Shown here: positions 45,389 through 53,376 of the stretch, in pieces
Numbering within the stretch: the stretch's first letter is position 1
How the letters are laid out: every line of letters starts with the position of its first letter
NCBI RefSeq assembly: GCF_963678635.1
Contig: NC_087063.1
Coordinates: forward strand, 66,020,471-66,084,470
Length of the DNA: 64,000 bases
Reading direction: 5' to 3'
Source: Symsagittifera roscoffensis
Taxonomy: Eukaryota; Xenacoelomorpha; Acoela; Convolutidae
Made by a program: the position numbers and the translations under genes
Notes under the pieces: generated by a model
The model's database searches: none
What the model was told of the DNA's origin: nothing
Seen by the model: the letters and a program-made list of their open reading frames with translations, nothing else

Positions 45389-45995
45389 CTCCTTTAGCTG
45401 TCTCTATCAGTTTTCTCACTGTCTGTTCTACGACGGGATCACCCAAGGTGTCACTAGGATCCGGGATTGTTACTCGGTTCGTCTCTGCTGGAAGCCGTGT
45501 CTCCGTTGTTTGACTCATTTCTCGAGGTGTCAAGAGCTCCATCGGGGACTGCCCACGAGGAATATCCCTTGCAGGTATCACTTTCTCAATGGCCGTTGTC
45601 AACGCCACCTGTTCCGATCGCTCTTTGTATTCCTGCCTTAAGCGTTCGATCTCTTGACCCTGCTTTTTGTTGCAGTCTTCAAACAACTTTCTCCACATGT
45701 CCCGGTCTTCCTCCATCACCAGCATGGTCTTCGTCGTATCGTCTAACTCTTTCTTCGTACTTCTCAGCTGATCGTTCATCTCGTCCAGATCTTGTATGGT
45801 TTGGTTCGTCTGAACCTTCTGCGTTACTTTCGCCCTTTTTGGTGGCACAGCTGCTCTCAGTGGTGAACCAGACGAGGTTGCCTCGCTGTTCATCTCCCGA
45901 TGCATTCTCGTCAGCCCAGGTTTAGGCTTAGAGGGCATTGGCATCTCACCTGGTTGGTAAGTCCTAGAACTTCCCAATCCAGGCTCATTCGCCAA
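45333..45995 (-). CDS. Element 1 accessory ORF, ~220 codons, coiled coil
   Basis: The frame opens before its first TTG and overlaps the end of the 90-codon ORF (+1 frame), so the true start is unclear. The middle (QDLDEMNDQLRSTKKELDDT through DCNKKQGQEIERLRQEYKER) is a clear heptad coiled coil, flanked by Pro/Ser-rich and charged segments. This suggests an oligomerising structural or scaffold protein. No family match recognised. Confidence 0.55.
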   Translation of the reverse strand: MANEPGLGSSRTYQPGEMPMPSKPKPGLTRMHREMNSEATSSGSPLRAAVPPKRAKVTQKVQTNQTIQDLDEMNDQLRSTKKELDDTTKTMLVMEEDRDMWRKLFEDCNKKQGQEIERLRQEYKERSEQVALTTAIEKVIPARDIPRGQSPMELLTPREMSQTTETRLPAETNRVTIPDPSDTLGDPVVEQTVRKLIETAKGDESGRSIADENLPSTIRL

Positions 45996-45996
45996 G

Positions 45997-46269
45997 TCAC
46001 TCCCTGAGAGAGCCCCGTTTCTCCACTCTGATGTTCGGGCGGTCTATTACTCCTCTTTCTCCATATGCTGCCATCAACAGGACTTCCGTGGGGCGGTCCC
46101 CACGGTTGTCGTGCCCCAAGATGTTGATCAGGGCGGTCAGCAACATGACCACCTCTGGGTCCTCCAGAGCGAAGTCTCGTTCGATCAGCCGACGATAGAT
46201 CGCATCTACCATCGGTCCTACATATGCCTCTGCCAGGTCCATCAATTCATCCAGGTTGAAGTTGTCCAT
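45997..46269 (-). CDS. Element 1 accessory ORF, 90 codons
   Basis: Begins with a real ATG (MDNFNLDELMDLAEAYVGPM), is acidic and helical, and ends RVEKRGSLRE. It is the first ORF of the post-pol module, 383 bp after the pol stop. An own promoter or a spliced subgenomic RNA would be needed for its expression; neither is identified. Unrecognised. Confidence 0.5.
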   Translation of the reverse strand: MDNFNLDELMDLAEAYVGPMVDAIYRRLIERDFALEDPEVVMLLTALINILGHDNRGDRPTEVLLMAAYGERGVIDRPNIRVEKRGSLRE

Positions 46270-46652
46270 TCTATTCTTTTCAAGTTTGATTTGATTCGAT
46301 TCTTTGACTCAAGTGAGTAATTTAAATGATCAATCAGGATCTAGAAAAGAAATCACGAATGTCACACTTGTCAGTTTCACCTTAACATATATCGTTAAAA
46401 TTTGCTTAAAACAGTTCAGATAAAAAGATATTTATCCTAAAATTTGTTAAAATCAATTGGTTTCTAAAATTTTGGAATTCGACCTAAGATTGGACAGTCC
46501 AAACTTTGGATCTATTCCCAAGATCGTCATTCAGTTGTTCATGGTCACTAACCCCTACTTACCCATGATCTTAATAACCTAACACATAACATAACATAAC
46601 ACACATATCACATGCAACTTAGTCTTTGACCTAACACTCTTTGGCACATCAC
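46270..46652. other. Spacer between pol and the post-pol ORF module
   Basis: 383 bp, AT-rich, with a short ACATAACATAAC repeat. The only sizeable noncoding gap inside the coding half of element 1 and the natural place for a splice acceptor or internal promoter. Confidence 0.5.
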
Positions 46653-49600
46653 TCAGCCTATACTTAAGTAATATTTCTTGTGTAGATATACTTGTATGTT
46701 CGTATCAGAGAATATCACGTGTACAAGCGCGTACAATTCCCGAGGATGCAGTCTTCCTCTGTTTGAATCGTACACTGGAAGCGAGAGCTCCTTCACGTCC
46801 ATTTCTACAAGGAAGTCCCTCAGCCTCGTCAAAGACAAGACTAGCTTTTCTGGGTCCACGTGCTGCTTCTCTGTCGCCCTCGTTACCAAGAAGCATAAGT
46901 ACTTTCCCGGTATCTGCGACACCGCCGGAGGTAAGGCTGCTACGCCCCCTATCCCTGGTCTTTGCTTCCAAAGGAATTCCACGTTTTTGTATTCTCTCTT
47001 AAAATCTGCCGCTAACGCTGTCCTAAAACTCATGTCTGCGGTGATTGCTATCGCACATGTTCTGTTTGTGAGTATGAAATCACTGTCTGTTACTATTATG
47101 TTACTAGAATATTCATTCGGTAAATTAAAATATGACTCAACTACCCTGCCTATGCCAGGTTTCTTATGTTCTTCGCCTGTTTCTGCTTCTAAGTCTCCTG
47201 TTTCTCTTGCTATTCTCAACTTTTTTATTATCAGGTTTTCAGTGTGGGTAAGTCCTACCCCCACTCCCCGGACAAAAACATCCATCGGCGTCCCCGTCGA
47301 TCGCATACCGGATATCAAGTCAAGGTTAGAAGCTGGAATGAGAAGTTGTCCTTCCTGGGCAGCCCAGGAAGGATCATCTCGTTCGGTCTTAATGTATTTC
47401 GCGCTTTTACGATCTACGTCTTGAATCGTAACGCTGGTCTTTTTAGGGTCTGATGTCATTTCGTTCAGCCACTCTAAGACACGCAGGTTCGTCAGGTCTT
47501 GTTCATTTGACTGCTGTTGCTCATCGTCGAACTCCACCTCGGGTTTCGACCAGTCGTCAACCCACTCATCGTTGTGATCATCGACTATGTCAATGTCTTG
47601 TGACACGGTTATTTCCTCTAAACCCACTACTTCCTCCACTGTTTTCTTTAGATCTATCCTATCCACTACAAAGTCGTCACCGTAAGGATTGTATTTCTTT
47701 CTTGGTCTCGTCCCGTCTTTCTGACGAGTCTGCATCGTGAACGGAAGATCTGGTTCCATGTTCTTGGGAACCTCTGTCTGTTCGGAATCCTGCCAATCTT
47801 CCTCTGCGTAGGGCAAGGTTTCATCGTCCGCTTCGATCTGTTCGTTTGGATCCAGGTCCAATGGTGTATCCGTGCCTTCCTCTACGACTTCGTTTCCATC
47901 GTTCTTCTCCCTGGTGCCTTTTTCATTGACCTCACAAGCAGGGTCCATCATTAGATAATCCCCTTCTTCCATGTCTGCAGGTATACACCAGTCTTCTGTC
48001 GATGGATTGTGTGGCTTGATGTTCTCGTAGTGGGCGGCTCGGCCAGTACTCAGTCTATAAAAACGTCCCTCCAGGTGCACCTCCGTAATCATGAAGGGTC
48101 CCCTCCACTTTTTTAGAAGCTTCTTTGTTCCTTTCGGTGGTATAACGTTCTGAAATACCCATACGTAGTCTCCCACCGAGTAGGCCTTTGCACCAGCTGC
48201 TTTCTTGTCGAATCTTTTCCTCTTCCTTGCCTGTGCTTGCTGAGTATTTCGTCTGCACAGATCGTTCAACTCCTGTTGACGTCTGATCACATCCCTTACG
48301 TAAACCTGTGGAGATGTTTTCTTCCCCTCATACTCTGGGTAGAAGAATGTCAAGGGTAAAGACTTCTCGTGCCCCGTCAGCATCATGTGTGGACTGACCC
48401 CAGTGGTGGAGTGTTGCGTGCTATTATAAGCTCCCATCACCTGTGGAAGGTATCTGTCCCAATCGGTCATGTACCTGGAACAATATACCCTCAGCATCGA
48501 CACTAACGTCCTATTCTGTCTTTCCACTAAGCCATTCGTTTGAGGGTGGTATGTCGTGGAGTGAGCCTGAGCGACCTGTGAGCGTCTCATAAGCTCTTTC
48601 GTAAGCTCTCCTACGAAAGCTGTTCCATTATCCGATTGAAACGTCATTGGACAACCATGTCTTGCTATCCACGTGTTGATCAGGTGGTCGCATGTCTCTT
48701 CCGCCGAGGCTGTTATGCAGAGCACGGCCTCTGCATACTTCGTGAAGTGATCTATCATGACCAAGACTTGGTTATAACCGCTGTCTGTCATGCATATCTT
48801 TTGGTGATCTGTCTGCACCACCTCGTTGAATTCAGACGACTCAATCGATTGTAAAGGAAATCGTAATTTCCTTGGATCCTTGACCTGTTGGCATGACAGG
48901 CACGCTGTTACCCATTTCTCACATGCCTTTTTCATTCCAGGCCACTCAAAGCGCTTCAGGATCCTCTGATACACTTTGTCGATCCCTTGATGGCCCATCT
49001 GATCATGGGACCTGAATAATAGTTCTGTCTGATAGAGCTGCGGCAACACTATCGCGTTATATTTATAAAAGACCTTGTCTTCTTCTCTTCTCCTGCAAGC
49101 CACGATCCCGTCCTTGTTCAGATATAATCTCCCCTCCTTCTGCATGAAGTATTGTCTCAGGATCCTATAGCTATCTTCTTCTAGGTCACCTTTGTCAGGT
49201 GCACCGTTTTCTATCCACCTTTTTAGGTTGCTTGTCATGCGATCATTTCTCTGCGCCCTTAGAAGGTCCGAGAGTCTGTATCTCGCCTTCAAGTACGTCT
49301 TCATGACTCTCATCTGACTATTCAGCTCGTTGGGCTGATGTGTGTCTTCTTCCATCTTAACGCACCAAATCTTCGCCAACGGTTGTGTTTCTTGCTGAAA
49401 CGGCTGAAGATCAGTCCTGACTACCTCTTTCTGCGGCAACAGGCTTTTCGAACGTTTCGATACCGCTATCGTTTCTAAGTCATCCGCTGCGTTGTCAAAG
49501 ACTCTTTCGCATGGTATTAGGTAGCGATCACTGTCAGGATCCTGGTACACCTCTCTGTCCAGGTCTCTCGCCCGAGTTTCCACTAGTAGCGTGTGTATCG

Positions 49601-51680
49601 CCAGTTCTGACAGTTCGGATCCCGAACTCGAGTTCCTGTCTGAATAGGTGTCCATTCCTGAGTTTCGGGAAGCATCATCCGTCGAAGAGGTTGTGCTGGA
49701 GAATGCACGCTCCTCCAGATCATGTCTGTGCTTTCTTCGCATCCACCTGAACTCCCCGGACAAAACCTTGTTCTCTGGGTCCTGTCTCTCATCAGGAATT
49801 TCCTCGTTTATCTCAGACTCCCCGGACAAATTTCCTTGTCCCGGGTGTTGATCTTGTGATTGCTGGTTCTTCTCCTCATCCTTCTCCCCGGACAAATAGT
49901 CTTGCGGCAGATTTTGTTCTACAACTTCACCCTCTTTATCCCGGTCCACAAAGGTGACGGTTTTCTTTCGCTTGCTGCTCCCCTGTTCTTTCTGTCCGTA
50001 AGAAGTACTTGTTAAAATCTCCTGGGGTATTGAGGATACTAGTTGCTGAACTATTGTCCTACAATCCCTTTCGTTCTCTTCGTGCTGTCGTCTGGACGGC
50101 ATGATCTTCACCTTCTCACTGACTGTTAGCGATGCCACTGCTGCTGTCCACTCGGGGTCATCTCTGGTCACTTCTCTTTCTAACAATCCACCCAGCATCC
50201 GCATTACTTGTGGTGTGACTTGCACCGTTTTATCCAATAATGAGAGGCTGTTTATATTCATGCGAGAGAGTTCTTGCTGGACCAGGTTCGAGCGCAGCAA
50301 CAAGTCCAAGGGGACCGGATCCTCCTTGGACAGGATCTTTATCTCGGCTGCTTTCTCTACAGGTAACTCAGGGTGCCCTGGAATTGGATGTCCTGATTTA
50401 TCCAACCATCTCGTTAAGGGAAGCGTTTCATAAGTTTCTTTGTCCAAAAACGAGAATCCCTCCTTTATTTCCGCCTGATTGGCCTGCTTCTGCTCCAATC
50501 TTTCATAGAACTCAGTTTTCTTGCTGAGGCTGTCAGCATTCTGGTGTTTATCACGCATCCTATGTTCGATTATCATATGGTAGCCATCCAATCTTACTAT
50601 CCATCTACCAATATAACTCTGATCCATCGAGTAGGTCTTCAACCAGGATAACGCTCTGTTGTCCACGCGTAACTTGAAGGGAGCGCTCCCCAAGTAAGCA
50701 CGGTACTTTTCCACGAAGGTGACTACTGCAAACATTTCTGCTTTCGGTGCGCCATATTTCATCTCTGTGTCACTCAAGACCTTGCTGCCGTATGCAATGG
50801 GACGGAGAACCGTTCTTCCGTTCCATTCTTGCTCTTGATGCAAGATTCCTGAGATGGCCACCACCGATGCGTCTGTGTCGAGAACATACATGCCCTTTTC
50901 TGTAGGCATGCCCAGCACTGGCGCTTCGCACAGTTCCCGCTTTATGTTCTCGAAAGCAACCTGTGCCTCATCGTTCCATTCGAACTTTTTCCCTTTGTTG
51001 CGCATCAGCTTCTGCATCGGGTACACCTTATCCGCATATCCTTTAATGAATTCACGGTAATAATTGGCAAACCCCAGGAAGCTCATTAGCTGTGTGTCCG
51101 TCCTCGGAGCCTTCCATGTCAGCACAGCCTCTACTGCTTCCGGATCTGGCCTCACACCATGCCTGTCCACCATTCTTCCCAGGTACTTGATCGAATCCCT
51201 AAGGATTTCACATTTCGATGGTTTGCATTTCAAGCCTGCTCTTTTCATACATCCGAAGACCTCATCGAGCCGGTCAATGTGATCCTTCAGGGTCGGTGTC
51301 GCTATGACTACGTCATCCACGTAGCACATCAAGAGATTCCCGTACTTTTTGGTCACTCCTGTCAAAGCCTGAGCCATCAGCCTTTGAAAGGTTGCTGTTG
51401 CATTGCACAAGCCGAAGGGCATCCTCTTCCACTGGTACAACCCCAATTCGCACGCGAAACCGGTTTTTTCCCTATCCTTTTTCCGCAAAGGAGCCTGCCA
51501 GAAGGCAGAACCTAAGTCCAATGTGGTGAAGAACTTGGCATCACCAAGTTTAGATAGGCTCTCGTCTATTCGCGGTATCGGGTACGCATCTTTTATCGTT
51601 ACCGCGTTCAAGTAACGAAAGTCGCAACAAAATCTAAGCTGCCCCCTTTCTTTTTCGCCATTACTACTCCGCAAGCCCAT
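46653..51680 (-). CDS. pol: Element 1 Pol: RT, RNase H, integrase and C-terminal macro domain
   Basis: Long open frame of 1675 codons. The functional frame enters at the G run near 51,642; the nominal ATG belongs to sequence read out of frame. The RT palm has YVDD at 120-123. RNase H begins at LDTDAS (267-272). A ~490-residue linker carries three LSGE repeats (596, 618 and 640). Integrase has an HHCC finger (H892, H897, C927, C930) and catalytic D957, D1017 and E1053, then a chromo/SH3-like end (VGDYVWVFQNVIPPKGTKKL). After an acidic stretch comes a macro domain (about 1527-1667) of the OARD1/TARG1 type. The polymerase and integrase residues are intact. Confidence 0.93.
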   Translation of the reverse strand: MGLRSSNGEKERGQLRFCCDFRYLNAVTIKDAYPIPRIDESLSKLGDAKFFTTLDLGSAFWQAPLRKKDREKTGFACELGLYQWKRMPFGLCNATATFQRLMAQALTGVTKKYGNLLMCYVDDVVIATPTLKDHIDRLDEVFGCMKRAGLKCKPSKCEILRDSIKYLGRMVDRHGVRPDPEAVEAVLTWKAPRTDTQLMSFLGFANYYREFIKGYADKVYPMQKLMRNKGKKFEWNDEAQVAFENIKRELCEAPVLGMPTEKGMYVLDTDASVVAISGILHQEQEWNGRTVLRPIAYGSKVLSDTEMKYGAPKAEMFAVVTFVEKYRAYLGSAPFKLRVDNRALSWLKTYSMDQSYIGRWIVRLDGYHMIIEHRMRDKHQNADSLSKKTEFYERLEQKQANQAEIKEGFSFLDKETYETLPLTRWLDKSGHPIPGHPELPVEKAAEIKILSKEDPVPLDLLLRSNLVQQELSRMNINSLSLLDKTVQVTPQVMRMLGGLLEREVTRDDPEWTAAVASLTVSEKVKIMPSRRQHEENERDCRTIVQQLVSSIPQEILTSTSYGQKEQGSSKRKKTVTFVDRDKEGEVVEQNLPQDYLSGEKDEEKNQQSQDQHPGQGNLSGESEINEEIPDERQDPENKVLSGEFRWMRRKHRHDLEERAFSSTTSSTDDASRNSGMDTYSDRNSSSGSELSELAIHTLLVETRARDLDREVYQDPDSDRYLIPCERVFDNAADDLETIAVSKRSKSLLPQKEVVRTDLQPFQQETQPLAKIWCVKMEEDTHQPNELNSQMRVMKTYLKARYRLSDLLRAQRNDRMTSNLKRWIENGAPDKGDLEEDSYRILRQYFMQKEGRLYLNKDGIVACRRREEDKVFYKYNAIVLPQLYQTELLFRSHDQMGHQGIDKVYQRILKRFEWPGMKKACEKWVTACLSCQQVKDPRKLRFPLQSIESSEFNEVVQTDHQKICMTDSGYNQVLVMIDHFTKYAEAVLCITASAEETCDHLINTWIARHGCPMTFQSDNGTAFVGELTKELMRRSQVAQAHSTTYHPQTNGLVERQNRTLVSMLRVYCSRYMTDWDRYLPQVMGAYNSTQHSTTGVSPHMMLTGHEKSLPLTFFYPEYEGKKTSPQVYVRDVIRRQQELNDLCRRNTQQAQARKRKRFDKKAAGAKAYSVGDYVWVFQNVIPPKGTKKLLKKWRGPFMITEVHLEGRFYRLSTGRAAHYENIKPHNPSTEDWCIPADMEEGDYLMMDPACEVNEKGTREKNDGNEVVEEGTDTPLDLDPNEQIEADDETLPYAEEDWQDSEQTEVPKNMEPDLPFTMQTRQKDGTRPRKKYNPYGDDFVVDRIDLKKTVEEVVGLEEITVSQDIDIVDDHNDEWVDDWSKPEVEFDDEQQQSNEQDLTNLRVLEWLNEMTSDPKKTSVTIQDVDRKSAKYIKTERDDPSWAAQEGQLLIPASNLDLISGMRSTGTPMDVFVRGVGVGLTHTENLIIKKLRIARETGDLEAETGEEHKKPGIGRVVESYFNLPNEYSSNIIVTDSDFILTNRTCAIAITADMSFRTALAADFKREYKNVEFLWKQRPGIGGVAALPPAVSQIPGKYLCFLVTRATEKQHVDPEKLVLSLTRLRDFLVEMDVKELSLPVYDSNRGRLHPRELYALVHVIFSDTNIQVYLHKKYYLSIG
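46680..47102 (-). other. Macro domain at the Pol C terminus
   Basis: Residues ~1527-1667 line up along their length with OARD1/TARG1: AIAITADMSFRTALAADFKR (for the ISEDCRMGAGIAVLFKK segment), GIGGVAAL, YLCFLVTRATEK, LVLSLTRLRDFLVEMDVKEL, LSLPVYDS, and IFSDTNIQVYL at the end. The glycine loop (GAGIA) has become RTALA. The positions of the TARG1 catalytic lysine and of the aspartate in GCGLD are not conserved (TR and SNRGR). ADP-ribose hydrolysis is therefore doubtful; binding remains possible. Confidence 0.75.
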
Positions 51681-52000
51681 GGCGATTTCGAGGGTTCTAT
51701 CATGTCGTATTCAAGCAACATTTCTATTTCCGCTCGGCACGCTTCCGATTTATGTGGCGTCATTCGCCTTGCGCCTTCCCTATGAGGGACGGCGCCCTCT
51801 TCTAGTTCGATCTCGTGTTCGACGAAATTACAGCAACCGATGTCCGCCTTATGTTTTGAAAATACATCGGCGTTCCGATTTAGGAGGTCCCGCAATTTTT
51901 CAAAATCTCCCTCACCTATTTTCCCTTTTAAATGTTCTATTTCTGGCAAAACCGGTTTGTCAGAATCTAGTTCATATGACGAGGGGCGTTCCGGAAAATT
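51608..52000 (-). CDS. pol: Element 1 Pol, N-terminal RT segment in a separate frame
   Basis: The frame is open before its first TTG (51,949) and overlaps the protease ORF. It encodes PEIEHLKGKIGEGDFEKL, DVFSKHKADIGCC, HEIELEEGAVPHREGARRMT, and MIEPSKSPWACGVVMAKKK, the standard entry into a Ty3 RT. It runs out of frame at a run of five G's (51,642-51,646, minus-strand sense); RT continues in the -1 frame from there. One base in that run separates the two halves. Confidence 0.85.
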   Translation of the reverse strand, partial: NFPERPSSYELDSDKPVLPEIEHLKGKIGEGDFEKLRDLLNRNADVFSKHKADIGCCNFVEHEIELEEGAVPHREGARRMTPHKSEACRAEIEMLLEYDMIEPSKSPWACGVVMAKKKGGSLDFVATFVT

Positions 52001-53376
52001 TGAGCAGCTTGATAAGCCGTCGTCCGTTTCAGACCGTTGTTCAAGTCAATCATCACGTCAAAATTCCTGACAAAATCTCTGCCCAAGATGAATTGGTCGG
52101 CATCGTCCAGATTCTCTACCACCAGGAAGCTCATCCAAAGATCCCGTCCTCCCATGTGGAGGACCGTTATTGGTGTTCTTCCAGCTACGTAGATAGCCCC
52201 TCGATTGGCTGCGGCCAGTCGGAGATTCGTTGGAATTAGATCTTCCCGCGTGAAGCCCATTCTTTCCCAAGTTTTTATCGGCATCACACTCACTACCGCT
52301 CCTGTGTCCAGAAGCCCTGTGACTCCGATTTTTGTTCCGGTGGTGTCGAGCAGATGTGCTGTCACATCTGCTTCATATCCAATGTGTACTGCGTCTTGTT
52401 CCATCATGGCGTCATGGCCTATCCTGCGGACCTTGAGTTCCTCTTCTCCCAAATAGATCTGCCCTATTTGGTCATCATCTGTTGTTACATAAGTCCTGGT
52501 GTAGATACTGATCCCATCCACGTTCAGCATCACTTGATACGGCCCATAGACTTCTAGGTAGCGTCCATGAAGTTTCTTCATGCGAGGGCCACCCGTCGTT
52601 AGTAGTGCCCTCACAGCCCTCGACTCGGTGCGTGGCTCCATCTGCCTCAGATATTCCGCATATGTGTCCAAATGCATCAAAGTGAACTCAGACGGTTCAC
52701 TCAGATTTCTGATTACCTGATGCCCTGCCACCGAGATTATCGACTGTATTTTACTTCCTTGCAGTGCCATACCGAACCTCTGACCAGAGATAACATTAAG
52801 TTTCATGCTCAAGCTGCTTGGTGCTTTTGCCTCTTCAACTTCCGTTGCTTCGAAGGCGTTCAGTTGCTCCTTTAATTTTTCATTCTCCAGCTCGAGTTTC
52901 ACCTTTTGTTCAATCTCTTTCGTCACTAGTTCCTGCTGTACTCTATTTATAGCATCCCTAGCAGCTGCCCTATAATCGATTTTGAAGTCATCGGCCGCAG
53001 TTGCTGGTTCCGGTTCACGTGCTTCTTCTGTTACCGCTTGCATCTTCTTTGCTACCAGCTCTTGAGGTTTATCCTTTCTGCGTGCCTCTGCTTCACTCAA
53101 AAGTCGAGCCTTGCTGGCTTTCACTCCTGACAAAGCTTCTTCATGTCTTGGATGCTTGATGTCTGCCACTGCATCCCAGAATTGCGGACAATCTGATTTA
53201 AAATGACCTTCCAAGTTACAAAAGAAACACTTCGGGCCGAATTTCGCAATTACCCCTCTCATGAAATCCTCGTGATCCAACTCTGACGCATCTTCGTTCT
53301 CGAGGCTAAAGCCTATTGCTTTCAGCCTTGTTTGTAAGCTGGGCATGCTGACACATGATGGTCTGTTGAACTGCAA
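51967..53376 (-). CDS. Element 1 protease ORF with second zinc knuckle
   Basis: 469 codons. The front carries a CCHC knuckle (CFFCNLEGHFKSDC, 50-63) that continues Gag, followed by a long charged coiled region. Then comes a retropepsin-type aspartic protease: LLDTGAVVSV at 355-364 with the catalytic aspartate, and FILGRDFVRNFDVMID at 429-444. It overlaps gag by 55 bp and is read in the -1 frame, and it overlaps the RT frame at its end (RPSSYELDSDKP), again -1. The first knuckle lies in gag, the second here, which suggests the gag-pol frameshift falls between them. Confidence 0.85.
   Translation of the reverse strand: MQFNRPSCVSMPSLQTRLKAIGFSLENEDASELDHEDFMRGVIAKFGPKCFFCNLEGHFKSDCPQFWDAVADIKHPRHEEALSGVKASKARLLSEAEARRKDKPQELVAKKMQAVTEEAREPEPATAADDFKIDYRAAARDAINRVQQELVTKEIEQKVKLELENEKLKEQLNAFEATEVEEAKAPSSLSMKLNVISGQRFGMALQGSKIQSIISVAGHQVIRNLSEPSEFTLMHLDTYAEYLRQMEPRTESRAVRALLTTGGPRMKKLHGRYLEVYGPYQVMLNVDGISIYTRTYVTTDDDQIGQIYLGEEELKVRRIGHDAMMEQDAVHIGYEADVTAHLLDTTGTKIGVTGLLDTGAVVSVMPIKTWERMGFTREDLIPTNLRLAAANRGAIYVAGRTPITVLHMGGRDLWMSFLVVENLDDADQFILGRDFVRNFDVMIDLNNGLKRTTAYQAAQIFRNAPRHMN

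Noticed and set aside
46678-47424. 248-codon plus-strand ORF antisense to pol
   Set aside because: It is the shadow of the Pol C-terminal coding region, whose minus-strand frame has clear homology.
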